From Candidatus Gemmiger stercorigallinarum (GTDB lineage Bacteria > Bacillota > Clostridia > Oscillospirales > Ruminococcaceae): a stretch of DNA of 64,000 nucleotides. Position 1 is the first letter of the stretch, and each line of letters opens with the position of its first letter. The DNA is taken from assembly GCA_019119495.1 (NCBI GenBank), contig DWWX01000004.1:28656-92655 (forward strand), written 5' to 3'. Of this stretch, positions 1 through 10,433 are shown in pieces. Made by a program: the position numbers and the translations under genes. The notes beneath the pieces were generated by a model that worked only from the letters and a program-made list of their open reading frames with translations, did not search any database and was not told where the DNA came from.

Positions 1-1864
1 CGGCGTGCAGAGCGAGCAGCCCGACCCCTGGCTGACCGCCAACAGCTGGGCCGAGCCCACCGACGTGACCTTCCCGGTGCAGCTGGCCGGCAAGCCGGTC
101 ACCGCCCGGCTGTACCGCCTGGACGTGACCGGCTACGAGGGCCGCACCAACACGCTGAACCTGTTTGACCTGGACACCATCGACGAGAGCATCGTCCACG
201 ACGGCATCCGGTTTGACAAGGACGACGTGGAGAAGTGCCTGACGCTGTTTTTGTACCCCGACGACTCGGACGAGGCCGGCCGCCTGCTGCGCATCTACCA
301 GCAGTACCTGATGGTCAGCGCCGGCGCCCAGCTGATCCTGGCCGAGTGCAAAGAGCGGGGCAGCGACCTGCATGACCTGGCCAAGTACGCGGCCATCCAG
401 ATCAACGACACCCACCCCAGCATGGTCATCCCGGAGCTGATCCGCCTGCTGGGCGAGGAGGGCATCGAGTTTGACGAGGCGGTGCAGATCGTCACCGACA
501 CCTGCGCCTACACCAACCACACCATCCTGGCCGAGGCACTGGAGACCTGGCCCCGCGGCTATCTGGAAAAGGTCGTGCCCCAGCTGATGCCCATCATCGA
601 GCAGCTGGACGCCGCCGCCCGCGCCCGCACCGGCAACGAGGGCCTGGCCGTCATCGACGGCGGCGGCAACGTCCACATGGCCCACATGGACATCCACTTT
701 ACCCACTCCACCAACGGCGTGGCGGCCCTGCACACCGAGATCCTGAAGAACACCGAGCTGCACGGCTTTTACGAGCTGTACCCCGAAAAGTTCAACAACA
801 AAACAAACGGCATCACCTTCCGCCGCTGGCTGCTGGAGTGCAACCCCGCCCTGACCGCCGAGATCGAGGGGCTGATCGGCCCCGGCTTCAAGAAGGACGC
901 CGCCGAGCTGGAAAAGCTGCTGCCCTACGCCGACGCCGCCACCGCGGACATCAATATTTTGCAGCAGCTTGCCCAGATCAAGGCCAAAAACAAGAAGGCG
1001 CTGTCCGACTGGCTGGCCCGCACCCAGGGCGTGCAGCTGAACTGCGAGGCGATGTTTGACATCCAGGCCAAGCGCCTGCATGAGTACAAGCGCCAGCAGC
1101 TGAACCTGCTGTACCTGATCCACCAGTATCTGGAGGTCAAGGCCGGCCACACCCCGGCGGTGCCGCTGGTCAGCATCTTCGGCGCCAAGGCGGCCCCGGC
1201 CTACACCATCGCCAAGGACATCATCCACGCGCTGCTGACGCTGTCCAGGGTCATCGCCGCGGACCCGGAGGCCAGCCAGTGGCTGCAGCTGGTGTTCATC
1301 GAGAACTACAACGTCACCGCCGCCGAAAAGCTGATCCCCGCCTGCGATTTGTCGGAGCAGATCAGCCTGGCCTCCAAGGAGGCTTCCGGCACCGGCAACA
1401 TGAAGTTCATGCTCAACGGTGCGCTGACGCTGGGCACCATGGACGGCGCCAACGTGGAGATCGCCGACCTGGTGGGCGGCGACAACATCTATATCTTCGG
1501 CGCCAGCAGCGGCCAGGTCATCCACCGCTACGCCGCCGGCGACTACAACCCCCGTGAGTGGTACGAGGCCGACCCCAACCTGCGCCGCGCCATCGACTTT
1601 TTGACCGGCCCCGAAATGCTGGCCGAGGGCCGCGAGGAGAATCTGGCCCGCCTGAAGAACGAGCTGATCGGCAAGGACTGGTTCCAGACGCTGCCCGACT
1701 TCAACGCCTACCTGGTGCGCAAGGGCCAGGCGGTGGCGGACTACGCCTTTGACCCGCTGGGCTGGACCCGCCGCACGCTGGTGAACATCGCCAAGGCCGG
1801 CTACTTCAGCTCTGACCGCACCATCGCCGAGTATGACCGGGATATCTGGCATCTGGGCGAATAA
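1..1864 (+). CDS. glgP: Glycogen/starch/maltodextrin phosphorylase, C-terminal part (5' end outside window)
   Basis: ORF runs in from the window edge. Motifs typical of GT35 phosphorylases: INDTHPSMVIPELIRLL, NNKTNGITFRRWL, KRLHEYKRQQLN, EASGTGNMKFMLNGALTLGTMDGANVEI. Confidence 0.95.
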   Translation, partial: GVQSEQPDPWLTANSWAEPTDVTFPVQLAGKPVTARLYRLDVTGYEGRTNTLNLFDLDTIDESIVHDGIRFDKDDVEKCLTLFLYPDDSDEAGRLLRIYQQYLMVSAGAQLILAECKERGSDLHDLAKYAAIQINDTHPSMVIPELIRLLGEEGIEFDEAVQIVTDTCAYTNHTILAEALETWPRGYLEKVVPQLMPIIEQLDAAARARTGNEGLAVIDGGGNVHMAHMDIHFTHSTNGVAALHTEILKNTELHGFYELYPEKFNNKTNGITFRRWLLECNPALTAEIEGLIGPGFKKDAAELEKLLPYADAATADINILQQLAQIKAKNKKALSDWLARTQGVQLNCEAMFDIQAKRLHEYKRQQLNLLYLIHQYLEVKAGHTPAVPLVSIFGAKAAPAYTIAKDIIHALLTLSRVIAADPEASQWLQLVFIENYNVTAAEKLIPACDLSEQISLASKEASGTGNMKFMLNGALTLGTMDGANVEIADLVGGDNIYIFGASSGQVIHRYAAGDYNPREWYEADPNLRRAIDFLTGPEMLAEGREENLARLKNELIGKDWFQTLPDFNAYLVRKGQAVADYAFDPLGWTRRTLVNIAKAGYFSSDRTIAEYDRDIWHLGE

Positions 1865-1899
1865 TTCCGCTGGTTTTTGCCCGCCGGCCTGCCGGGTAC

Positions 1900-1929
1900 T
1901 TGCAATCCGGGCCGGGCACAGGGTATAAT
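1900..1929 (+). promoter_or_regulatory. Sigma-A-type promoter for pulA (TTGCAA-18-TATAAT)
   Basis: TTGCAA at 1900-1905, TATAAT at 1924-1929, 18-nt spacer. Confidence 0.6.
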
Positions 1930-1955
1930 AGTACCAGTCAACAAGTAAACAGGCG

Positions 1956-1994
1956 ATCCGGACGGCTGTCGGTTGGCAGCCGCCCGGATTTTTT
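1956..1994 (+). terminator. Terminator-like hairpin in the pulA 5' leader
   Basis: ATCCGGACGGCTG / CAGCCGCCCGGAT stem (12 of 13 pairs) followed by T6, between the promoter and the pulA RBS. Confidence 0.6.
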
Positions 1995-2016
1995 GTCGGT
2001 AGAAGGAGCATGGTCC

Positions 2017-3936
2017 ATGAGAGAACAGCAGGCGGCGGCACTGCCCGCCTACACCGGGCGGGATCTGGGGGCTTCCTGGTCCAGGGAGCGCACCCTGTTC
2101 AAGCTGTGGGCGCCCACGGCGGCCGCGGTGCGGGTGATCCTGTACGCCACCGGCTCGGACGACGAGCGCGGCGCGGCGCTGTTGGGCAGCGTGATCATGC
2201 AGCCGGCCGGCCAGGGCGTGTGGCAGGCCCGCGTCCACGGCGACTGGAACGGCCGCTACTATGTCTATGCCCTGCAGTTCGACGGCACCGAGGGCGAGGT
2301 CCTTTCGGCCGACCCCTACGCCAGGGCCTGCGGCATCAACGGGCGGCGCAGCATGGTCATTGACCTGGCCGCCGCCGCGCCCGACGGCTGGGCGGACGAC
2401 CGCCGGCCCGACATCCCGCCCCACGCCCGCGCCGTGTGGGAGACCCATGTGGCGGATTTTTCCGCCGACCCGGCCGGCGGCGTGCCGGAGGCCTGGCGGG
2501 GCAAATTTCTGGGCTTTACGGCGCAGGACACCTGCCTGGACGGTGACCCGGCCAAACCCACCTGCCTGAACTACCTGAAACAGCTGGGCGTCAGCCATGT
2601 GCAGATCATGCCGATGTTTGACTTCGGCTCCACCGACGAGGCTGACCCCGACGCCTACAACTGGGGCTACGACCCGGTCAACTACAACGTCCCGGAGGGC
2701 GCCTACTCCACCGACCCCTGGCACGGCGAGGTCCGCGTGAAGGAATGCCGCGCCATGATCGCCGCCATCCACAAGGCCGGGCTGGGCGTGGTGATGGACG
2801 TGGTGTACAACCATACCTACCATGCCGACAGCTGGCTGGAGCGCACGGTGCCCGGCTACTACTGCCGCCGCACGCCGGACGGCAGCCTGACCAACGGCTC
2901 CGGCTGCGGCTGCGACATGGCCAGCGAGCGCAGCATGATGCGCAAATACATTGTGGATTCCTGCGTGTACTGGGCAAAGGAATACCATGTGGACGGCTTC
3001 CGCTTTGACCTGATGGCGCTGATCGACGCCGAGACGATGAACGCGGTGCGCGCCGCGCTGGACGCGCTGCCCGGCGGCGAGAACATTTTGATGTACGGCG
3101 AGCCCTGGATGGGCGGCGGCACCTGCATGGATACCGGCGCCCGACCCTCTGACAAAGGCGCGCTGGACGTGCTGAGCGACCGCATCGGCTTTTTCTGCGA
3201 CGGCACGCGGGACGCCATCAAGGGCGGCGTGTTCGACGCAAAGTCGGCGGGGTATGTCAACGGCGGGCTTTACTACGGCGTGCGCATTTTGCACGCGGTG
3301 GACGCCTGGCGGGACGGCGCCGACGGCTTTGCCCCCAAGGCCAGCGGCCAGGTGGTGCAGTATGTCTCCGCCCACGACAACTACACCCTGTGGGACAAGC
3401 TGAAACTGGTGGCCGGGCGCACCGGCTTTGCCGCCCCGGACGCCGACCTGCTGGCCCAGAACCGCATGGCGGCGGGCATTTACCTGACCTGCCACGGCCT
3501 GCCATTCCTGCTTTCGGGCGAGGAGTTTGCCCGCACCAAAAACGGCGACCACAACAGCTACAAGGGGCCGCTGGCCGTCAACCGGCTGGACTGGCGGCGC
3601 GCCGCCGACCTGAAACCGCTGGTGGATTTTTACCGCGGGCTGCTGGCCATCCGCCGCAGCCACCCGGAACTGTCCGGCGCGGCGGGGGAGACCGCCCCCA
3701 TCATGCTGGCCATGCCCGGCTGGCTGGTGGGCTTTGTGCTGGAAAAGGCCGGCGGAGACAGTGAGCTGGCGGTGTTCTACAACCCGGAAACGACCGTCCA
3801 GTGGGTGGATCTGCCCGCCGGCAGCTGGCGGTATCTCTGCGACGGCACCACTGCCCGGGCGGAGCCTTTTGGCGAGGTCCGGTCCGGCGGCGTGACGCTG
3901 GCGCCGGTCAGCGTGACCATCCTGGTGCGGGAATGA
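2017..3936 (+). CDS. pulA: Type I pullulanase / GH13 glycogen debranching enzyme
   Basis: YNWGYDPVNYNVPEGAYSTDP, GVVMDVVYNHTY, DGFRFDLMALID, YGEPWMGG, VSAHDNYTLWDKL. RBS AGAAGGAG before ATG 2017. Confidence 0.93.
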   Translation: MREQQAAALPAYTGRDLGASWSRERTLFKLWAPTAAAVRVILYATGSDDERGAALLGSVIMQPAGQGVWQARVHGDWNGRYYVYALQFDGTEGEVLSADPYARACGINGRRSMVIDLAAAAPDGWADDRRPDIPPHARAVWETHVADFSADPAGGVPEAWRGKFLGFTAQDTCLDGDPAKPTCLNYLKQLGVSHVQIMPMFDFGSTDEADPDAYNWGYDPVNYNVPEGAYSTDPWHGEVRVKECRAMIAAIHKAGLGVVMDVVYNHTYHADSWLERTVPGYYCRRTPDGSLTNGSGCGCDMASERSMMRKYIVDSCVYWAKEYHVDGFRFDLMALIDAETMNAVRAALDALPGGENILMYGEPWMGGGTCMDTGARPSDKGALDVLSDRIGFFCDGTRDAIKGGVFDAKSAGYVNGGLYYGVRILHAVDAWRDGADGFAPKASGQVVQYVSAHDNYTLWDKLKLVAGRTGFAAPDADLLAQNRMAAGIYLTCHGLPFLLSGEEFARTKNGDHNSYKGPLAVNRLDWRRAADLKPLVDFYRGLLAIRRSHPELSGAAGETAPIMLAMPGWLVGFVLEKAGGDSELAVFYNPETTVQWVDLPAGSWRYLCDGTTARAEPFGEVRSGGVTLAPVSVTILVRE

Positions 3937-3956
3937 CCCTGCGCCGCACAAAAGCA

Positions 3957-4006
3957 CAAAAGCGTTCCCCGCCGGCTGCGGTATGGCCGGCGGGGAACGC
4001 TTTTTG
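3957..4006. terminator. Bidirectional intrinsic terminator between pulA and lepA
   Basis: Perfect 16-bp stem AGCGTTCCCCGCCGGC/GCCGGCGGGGAACGCT flanked by AAAA and TTTTT. Confidence 0.85.
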
Positions 4007-4039
4007 TATGCTTTCGGGCTGGACGGGGCAAAACGGGCC

Positions 4040-5848
4040 TCAGCTGTCCGAGTCCAGCTTGAGGATGGCGGTGAAGGCCTCGCTGGGCAGGTTGACGGTG
4101 CCCAGCTTGCGCATCTTCTTTTTGCCTTCCTTCTGCTTTTCCAGCAGCTTTTTCTTGCGGGTGATGTCGCCGCCGTAACACTTGGCCAGCACGTCCTTGC
4201 GCATGGCCTTGACGGTCTCGCGGGCGATGATCTTGCCGCCCACCGCCGCCTGCACCGGCACCTCGAACAGCTGGCGGGGGATGTTCTCCTTCAGCTTTTC
4301 GCAGATGCGGCGGCCCTTGGCGTAGGCGTTGTCGGAAAAGACGATCAGTGAAAGGGCGTCCACCGGCTCGCCGTTGAGCAAAAAGTCCAGCTTGACCAGC
4401 TTGGACTCGTGCCAGCCTTCCAGCTCGTAGTCGTAGCTGGCGTAGCCGCGGCTGCGGCTTTTCAGCGCGTCGAAAAAGTCGTAGACGATCTCGCCCAGCG
4501 GCAGCTGGTAGTGCAGATCGACGCGGGTCTCGTCCAGGTACTTCATGTCCACCAGCACGCCGCGCTTCTGCTGGCACAGGTCCATCAGCGGGCCGACGTA
4601 GTCGTTGGGGGTGTAGATGTGGGCGTTGACGAAAGGCTCCTCCTGCTTGACGATGCGGGTGGGGTCGGGGTAGGCGGCGGGGTTGTCGATGATCTCCACC
4701 GTGCCGTCGGTCAGCGTCAGGCGGTACTGGACGCCGGGGGTGGTGGTGACCAGGTCCAGGTCAAACTCCCGCTCCAGCCGCTCGGTGATGATCTCCATGT
4801 GCAAAAGCCCCAAAAAGCCGCATCGGAAACCGAACCCCAGCGCGGCGCTGGTCTCCGGCTCAAAGCTCAAGGAGGCGTCGTTCAGCTGCAATTTTTCCAG
4901 CGCGTCCTTCAGGTCGGGGTAGTCGGCGCCGTCGGCGGGGTAGATGCCGCAGAACACCATCGGCGTCACCTCGCGGAAGCCGGGCAGCGGCTCGGCGGTG
5001 GGGTTGGCGGCCAGCGTGACGGTGTCGCCCACGCGGGTGTCCCGCACCGTCTTGATGCTGGCGGTCAGGTAGCCCACTTCGCCGGCCTCCAGCTTGTCGC
5101 AGGGGGTCAGGCTGGTGGCGCCCATGTGGCCCACCTCCACCAGCTGGAACTGGGCGCCGGTGCTCATCAGGCGGATGGTGTCGCCGGGCTTGACGCTGCC
5201 CTCGAACACCCGCACATAGACGATAACGCCCTTGTAGCTGTCGTAGATGCTGTCAAAGATCAGGGCTTTCAGCGGCGCGGCGGGATCGCCCTGGGGCGGC
5301 GGCACGTCCTTGACCACCCGCTCCAGCACGTCCCGGATGCCGATGCCCATCTTGGCCGACACCCGCGGCGCGTCCATGCAGGGCAGGCCGATCACGTCCT
5401 CCACCTCTTTGGCTGCCGCGTCAGGGTCGGCGCTGGGCAGGTCGATCTTGTTCAAGATCGGCACCACCTCCAGGTTGTGGTCGATGGCCAGGTAGCAGTT
5501 GGCCAGCGTCTGGGCCTCCACGCCCTGGCTGGCGTCCACCACCAGCACCGCGCCCTCGCAGGCCGCCAGGCTGCGGCTGACCTCGTAGGAAAAGTCCACG
5601 TGGCCGGGGGTGTCGATCAGGTTGAACTCGTATTCCTTGCCGTCGTCGGCGTGGTAGCGCATGGTCACGGCGCGGGCCTTGATGGTGATGCCCCGCTCCC
5701 GCTCCAGCTCCATATCGTCCAGGATCTGGTCCTCCATGGTGCGCTTGTCCACGCTGTCGGTCAGCTCCAGGATACGGTCGGACAGCGTGCTTTTGCCGTG
5801 GTCGATGTGGGCGATGATACAAAAGTTGCGGATGTTATCGCGTGCCAT
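4040..5848 (-). CDS. lepA: Elongation factor 4 (LepA)
   Basis: [31 protein letters not shown]-terminus, G-domain motifs and LepA C-terminal domain ([18 protein letters not shown]). Confidence 0.97.
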   Translation of the reverse strand: MARDNIRNFCIIAHIDHGKSTLSDRILELTDSVDKRTMEDQILDDMELERERGITIKARAVTMRYHADDGKEYEFNLIDTPGHVDFSYEVSRSLAACEGAVLVVDASQGVEAQTLANCYLAIDHNLEVVPILNKIDLPSADPDAAAKEVEDVIGLPCMDAPRVSAKMGIGIRDVLERVVKDVPPPQGDPAAPLKALIFDSIYDSYKGVIVYVRVFEGSVKPGDTIRLMSTGAQFQLVEVGHMGATSLTPCDKLEAGEVGYLTASIKTVRDTRVGDTVTLAANPTAEPLPGFREVTPMVFCGIYPADGADYPDLKDALEKLQLNDASLSFEPETSAALGFGFRCGFLGLLHMEIITERLEREFDLDLVTTTPGVQYRLTLTDGTVEIIDNPAAYPDPTRIVKQEEPFVNAHIYTPNDYVGPLMDLCQQKRGVLVDMKYLDETRVDLHYQLPLGEIVYDFFDALKSRSRGYASYDYELEGWHESKLVKLDFLLNGEPVDALSLIVFSDNAYAKGRRICEKLKENIPRQLFEVPVQAAVGGKIIARETVKAMRKDVLAKCYGGDITRKKKLLEKQKEGKKKMRKLGTVNLPSEAFTAILKLDSDS

Positions 5849-7025
5849 GGGCTTCCTCCAAGTCGTTCCAGATGCGTATGACCTCGCCGTTTTGCAGGTA
5901 GACCCGCGGCACCCGGCGGGAGATGCCGCAGATGATCTCGTAGTTGATGGTGCCGGTCTTTTCCGCCACCGTGTCGGCGGTGTCGGCGCCGGGGGCCGCG
6001 CCGGGGCCGAACACCAGCACCTCGTCGCCGGGCTGCACGCCGGGGATATCGGTCACGTCCACGATGGTCTGGTCCATGCACACCCGGCCCAGCACCGGCG
6101 CAGCCTTGCCCCGGATGGTCATGGCCCCCAGGTTGGACAGCCGGCGGGGGTAGCCGTCGGCGTAGCCCACGCTGATGGTGGCCACCTGCATGGGCTGCCT
6201 GGCGGTAAAGGCCCGCCCGTAGCTGACGCTTTGCCCCGGCAGCAGCTGCTTGACGTGGGTGATCACCGCTTTCAGGCGCATGGCCGGGCGCAAAGCGGGG
6301 CTGCCCACCTGGCCGCTGGGGGCAAGCCCGTACAGAATGATGCCCGCCCGCACCAGATCGCACCGCCATTCGGGGTGCAAAAGCTGGGCGGCGCTGTTGG
6401 CGCAGTGGGTCACGCCGGGGTCAAAGCCGTCGGCGCGCAGCCGGTCCACCAGCCGGGCGAACAGCGCGTGCTGCTCCTGCGTGTAGGCGATGTCGTCCCC
6501 GGTCAGGCTGTCGGCCACCGCAAAGTGCTGGAACACGCCCGCAACGCGGATGCCCGGCAGGGAATAGCAGGCCTCCATCTCGGCCGCGGCGGCGTCAAAG
6601 CCGGAGCGCAGCGCAAAGCCGATGCGCCCCATGCCGGTGTCGGCTTTTAAGTGGCAGGCCACGGTGCAGCCCGCCGCAGTCGCCGCGGCGGACAGCGCCG
6701 CCGCATACTCGCTGGAAAACAGCGTCTGGGTGATGTCCAGCGCCGCCAGCTCGTCGGCAAAGGCCGGGTCGGTGTAGCCCAGGATCAGCAGCGGTTCGGT
6801 CAGGCCGTGGCGGCGCAGTTCCCTGGCTTCGGCCAGGCAGCTGACCGCAAAGGCCGCGCAGCCTGCGGCGCGCAGCGCGTCGGCCACCGCCAGCGCGCCG
6901 TGGCCGTAGGCGTCGGCTTTCAGCACCGCGCAGACGTCGCCGCCCACGGTGCGGCGGATGAATCGATAGTTGTTCAGCAGGGCGTCCAGATCGATCTCGG
7001 CCCAGCAGTGTTTTTCAAAGCGCAT
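5835..7025 (-). CDS. alr: Alanine racemase
   Basis: [15 protein letters not shown]-lysine motif; [14 protein letters not shown]-terminal motif. Confidence 0.95.
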   Translation of the reverse strand: MRFEKHCWAEIDLDALLNNYRFIRRTVGGDVCAVLKADAYGHGALAVADALRAAGCAAFAVSCLAEARELRRHGLTEPLLILGYTDPAFADELAALDITQTLFSSEYAAALSAAATAAGCTVACHLKADTGMGRIGFALRSGFDAAAAEMEACYSLPGIRVAGVFQHFAVADSLTGDDIAYTQEQHALFARLVDRLRADGFDPGVTHCANSAAQLLHPEWRCDLVRAGIILYGLAPSGQVGSPALRPAMRLKAVITHVKQLLPGQSVSYGRAFTARQPMQVATISVGYADGYPRRLSNLGAMTIRGKAAPVLGRVCMDQTIVDVTDIPGVQPGDEVLVFGPGAAPGADTADTVAEKTGTINYEIICGISRRVPRVYLQNGEVIRIWNDLEEAHGTR

Positions 7026-7028
7026 GGT

Positions 7029-7805
7029 TTACCCCTCTTGCTCTGCGCGGTCGGCGCAGTTGGCCCAATCTTTTTTGCGGCCGGTGTGGGCCGGCTTCCA
7101 GCCGTCGATGCCGCTTTGCTGCAAAGCGTGCAGCGTTTTCTGGCGGAAAGCCGGGTCCTTGCGGCTCATCCCGCGCACAAACTCTTTGGTCTCCTCCCGC
7201 ACGGTGGCGCCGTCGGCGGGGCAGCGGCTTTTGACCACCGGCAGGCCGGCGCGGCGCACCGCATGCCGGACCTCCGCCTCGGTGGCCAGGATCATGGGGC
7301 GGATCATCGTCAGTTCCCGGCGGGACAGCCAGGTCACCGGCGAAAAGCAGCCGATGCGCCCCTCCCGCCACAGGTTCATGTAAAAGGTCTCCACCGCGTC
7401 GTCCAGGTGGTGCCCCAGGGCGATCTTGTTGCAGCCCAGCTCCTTGGCCGCGGTGTGCAGCGTGCCGCGGCGCAGCTTGGCGCACAGGGCGCAGGGGTTT
7501 TGCTCCTTCCGGTAGTCGAACACCACCGGCCCGATGTCGGTGCGGCGGATCTGGTAGGGGATGCCCTCGGCGGCAAACAGGTCGGCCAGGGCGGTGTAGT
7601 CGGTCTCGACCCCGCCAAAGCAGGGGTCCAGCGTCACGGCCACCACCTCGAACGGCTCGCCCAGATAGCGGCGCAGATGCCCCAGCGCCACGGTCAGCGC
7701 CACGCTGTCTTTTCCGCCGGACACCCCCACGCAGATGCGGTCGCCCGCGGCGATCATATCGTAATCCTGCACCGCCTTGCGGACCAGACCTTCCAAACGC
7801 TGCAC
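7029..7805 (-). CDS. TtcA-like tRNA 2-thiocytidine biosynthesis / PP-loop ATPase
   Basis: PP-loop VGVSGGKDSVAL, CALCAKLRRGTLHTAAKELGCNKIALGHHLDDAVET. GTG start at 7805 chosen because AGGGGGG lies 7 nt upstream; the listed 515-aa ORF runs back through the tRNA gene. Confidence 0.85.
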   Translation of the reverse strand: MQRLEGLVRKAVQDYDMIAAGDRICVGVSGGKDSVALTVALGHLRRYLGEPFEVVAVTLDPCFGGVETDYTALADLFAAEGIPYQIRRTDIGPVVFDYRKEQNPCALCAKLRRGTLHTAAKELGCNKIALGHHLDDAVETFYMNLWREGRIGCFSPVTWLSRRELTMIRPMILATEAEVRHAVRRAGLPVVKSRCPADGATVREETKEFVRGMSRKDPAFRQKTLHALQQSGIDGWKPAHTGRKKDWANCADRAEQEG

Positions 7806-8060
7806 AGCCGCACCCCCCTGAACCATTGGTATGACACAGCGCCGGGCCGGGATACAGCCGGCGGCACCGTGATAACATGATATGCTGCGCATCAAAGTGC
7901 GGTCGCCGACCCGGCGCAAGCCGGATCGGCGTGCCGCTGCGCATAAGCGTATCACAGCCGTTTCTCGGCTATTATACCATGCCTTGGCCCACAATTCCAC
8001 TTTTTCCCGCGGCGGCGGCCAAAATTTTGTGCGCCGGGCCGTTTCCCAGCAAAAAAGGGA

Positions 8061-8089
8061 TTGACAACCGTCCGCCGGGCTGGTATAAT
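8061..8089 (+). promoter_or_regulatory. Promoter of tRNA-Lys (TTGACA-17-TATAAT)
   Basis: TTGACA 8061-8066, TATAAT 8084-8089. Confidence 0.85.
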
Positions 8090-8111
8090 TGATAAGCTGT
8101 AAAAAAGCTAT

Positions 8112-8187
8112 GCGCTTGTAGCTCAGTCGGTAGAGCAACTGACTTTTAATCAGTGGGCCCGGGTTTCGAGTACCCGCAAGCGCACCA
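8112..8187 (+). tRNA. tRNA-Lys(TTT) with encoded CCA
   Basis: Full cloverleaf: acceptor GCGCTTG/CAAGCGC, D-stem GCTC/GAGC, anticodon loop CTTTTAA, T-loop TTCGAGT, terminal ACCA. Confidence 0.96.
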
Positions 8188-8191
8188 GAGT

Positions 8192-8230
8192 TCCCCCGGA
8201 CGCGGATGTGTCCGGGGGATTTCTTTTTTG
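8192..8230 (+). terminator. Terminator after tRNA-Lys
   Basis: TCCCCCGGAC/GTCCGGGGGA stem followed by a T-rich tract. Confidence 0.8.
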
Positions 8231-8303
8231 ACTTTTCTGAGCGATCCCGGAAGGTCGTGTTTGCAGGCTGCGGCGCCGCTGAACAGGGAAGAGGAAAGAC
8301 GAT

Positions 8304-8336
8304 GAAAAAAGGGAAGCAGCCGCGGCTGCTTCCCTC
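8304..8336 (-). terminator. Terminator after rny
   Basis: GGGAAGCAGCCGCGGCTGCTTCCC palindrome with T6 on the minus strand. Confidence 0.75.
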
Positions 8337-8365
8337 TGTTTTGTCGTGCTTTTGCGGGGGCGGGC

Positions 8366-9919
8366 TTATTTGGCGTACTCGGTGGCGCGGCTCTCGCGGA
8401 TGACGCTGATCTTGATCTGGCCGGGGTAATCCAGCTCGTCCTCGATCTTTTTGGCGATGCTGCGGGCCAGCAGGACCACCTGGTCGTCGCTGACCTTGTC
8501 CGGCTGGACCAGGATGCGCACCTCGCGGCCGGCCTGCACCGCATAGCTGCTCTCGACGCCGTCGAAGCCGTTGCACAGGGCTTCCAGCGTTTCCAGGCGC
8601 TTGATATAGCTCTCCATGTTCTCGCGGCGGGCGCCGGGGCGGCTGGCGCTGATGGCGTCGGCCGCCATGATGATGAAGGCCAGCGGGGTCTTGGGCTCCA
8701 CGTCGCCGTGGTGGGCCTCCACCGCATGGATGATGGCCGGGTTCTCGCGGTATTTCTTGCAGATGTCCACGCCGATCTGCACGTGGCTGCCCTCGATCTC
8801 GTGGTCCAGCGCCTTGCCGATGTCATGCAGCAGGCCGGCGCGGCGGGCCATATTGACGTTGACGCCCAGCTCGCCCGCCATCAGGCCGGCCAGCCAGGCC
8901 ACCTCCATCGAGTGGCTCAGTACGTTCTGGCCGTAGCTGGAGCGGAACTTCAGCCGGCCGATCAGCTTGACCAGGTCGGGGTGCAGGTTGTGGATGCCCA
9001 GGTCCATCACGGCCTTTTCGCCTTCCCGCTTCATGGTCAGCTCCAGCTCGCGGCGGCACTTGTCCACCGTTTCCTCAATGCGGGCGGGATGGATGCGGCC
9101 GTCGGCGATCAGGCGCTCCAGCGCCATGCGGGCGACCTCGCGGCGGGTCTGATCAAAGCTGGAAAGGGTGATGGCCTCCGGCGTGTCGTCGATGATCAGG
9201 TCGCAGCCGGTGGCGGTCTCCAGCGCGCGGATGTTGCGGCCCTCGCGGCCGATGATGCGGCCCTTCATCTCGTCGTTGGGCAGCGGCACCACGCTGACGG
9301 TGGCCTCGCTGGTGGCGTCGGCGGCGCAGCGGGCAATGGCCTGGCTGACCATGCTGCGGGCCATGTTGTCGCACTCGTCCTTCAGGTTGGCCTGGTAGGC
9401 CGAGATGCGCATGGCCTTCTCGTGGGTCAGCTCCTCATCCAGGCGCTGCAGCAGCACGGCGCGGGCGTCCTCCTGGCTCATGCCGGCGATGGTCTCCAGC
9501 TTTTCGGTCTGGCGCAGCTTCAGCTGTTCCAGCTCGTCCAGGCGGGCCTCCACCAGCTCGGTGCGCTTTTTCAGGTCCTCTTCCTTGCGCTCCAGGGTGG
9601 CGGTGCGCTTGTCCAGTTGTTCTTCCTTCTGGTCAATGCGGCGCTCCTGGCGGGTGACCTCGGCGCGGCGGTCCTTGATCTCCTTGTCGGCTTCGGATTT
9701 CAGCTTGAAGGCCTCGTCCTTGGCCTCGATGATGGTCTCTTTGCGTTTTTGCTCGGCGGATTTGATGGCGTCGTTGACGATGCGCTTGGCTTCCTCCTCG
9801 GCAGAGCCGATCTTGGCCTCGGCAGTGCGCTTGCGGTACTGCCAGCCCAGATAAAAGCAGAGCGCCGCAGCGGCAACGGCAACAACTACCACCACCACCA
9901 ATACGATGATGGGTACCAT
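8366..9919 (-). CDS. rny: Ribonuclease Y
   Basis: N-terminal TM helix, long coiled coil, KH motif [17 protein letters not shown] domain ([10 protein letters not shown]). Confidence 0.96.
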   Translation of the reverse strand: MVPIIVLVVVVVVAVAAAALCFYLGWQYRKRTAEAKIGSAEEEAKRIVNDAIKSAEQKRKETIIEAKDEAFKLKSEADKEIKDRRAEVTRQERRIDQKEEQLDKRTATLERKEEDLKKRTELVEARLDELEQLKLRQTEKLETIAGMSQEDARAVLLQRLDEELTHEKAMRISAYQANLKDECDNMARSMVSQAIARCAADATSEATVSVVPLPNDEMKGRIIGREGRNIRALETATGCDLIIDDTPEAITLSSFDQTRREVARMALERLIADGRIHPARIEETVDKCRRELELTMKREGEKAVMDLGIHNLHPDLVKLIGRLKFRSSYGQNVLSHSMEVAWLAGLMAGELGVNVNMARRAGLLHDIGKALDHEIEGSHVQIGVDICKKYRENPAIIHAVEAHHGDVEPKTPLAFIIMAADAISASRPGARRENMESYIKRLETLEALCNGFDGVESSYAVQAGREVRILVQPDKVSDDQVVLLARSIAKKIEDELDYPGQIKISVIRESRATEYAK

Positions 9920-10261
9920 GTGATTGTCACTCCTCGTAGGTCATATTTCGTAAACCATGAGGACCGCTGCCCGCGGGCGCTTTTCCAGGTCGTATCGCTT
10001 TGTCAAACTTCATTTTATAAGACGGGCACAGCAACGCCCAAAAGCCGCACGCCGCCGGCCAAACTGCACGGCGGAACTGCCGGCGCACTGCCCCCGGTGG
10101 TGCGGGCGGCAGATGCCGGCGGACGGCAAAACGGGCGCCAAAGGCCCGAAACTCTTACAAAACAATGCTGCGGCGGCTGGCCTGCTTGCGGGCCGATGCC
10201 CCGGCAAATACTCTCAGAAAGCGGCGCGCCCGGCGCAGGCGGCCCTTTGTATACTAATTTT

Positions 10262-10290
10262 ATTGTATCCGTTCGGCCGCCGATTGTCAA
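10262..10290 (-). promoter_or_regulatory. Promoter reading toward rny (TTGACA-17-TACAAT)
   Basis: Minus-strand TTGACA (10285-10290) and TACAAT (10262-10267), 17-nt spacer. Confidence 0.7.
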
Positions 10291-10433
10291 GAAATTGTTA
10301 CAATCGGTGCAGGCAGGGCTTGCAACCCACCGGCCGGCGGAGTATGATAAATGCTGTAATATGTAAAGAAATGATAAAGAAATTGTAAAAACAAGCGGGC
10401 TGCCTGCCCGCCGACACGGAAAGGACGGCTGTT

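Noticed and set aside
1801-3957. 718-aa minus-strand ORF opposite pulA
   Set aside because: High-GC antisense artefact: compositionally biased, no family features, and the opposite strand encodes a clear pullulanase.
4409-5881. 490-aa plus-strand ORF opposite lepA
   Set aside because: Low-complexity Val/Gly/His-rich antisense translation of lepA codons.
7806-8576. N-terminal extension of the TtcA-like ORF
   Set aside because: It would read through the tRNA-Lys gene, its promoter and terminator; a GTG start with good RBS exists at 7805.
8708-10366. 552-aa plus-strand ORF opposite rny
   Set aside because: Antisense of rny; no domain motifs.
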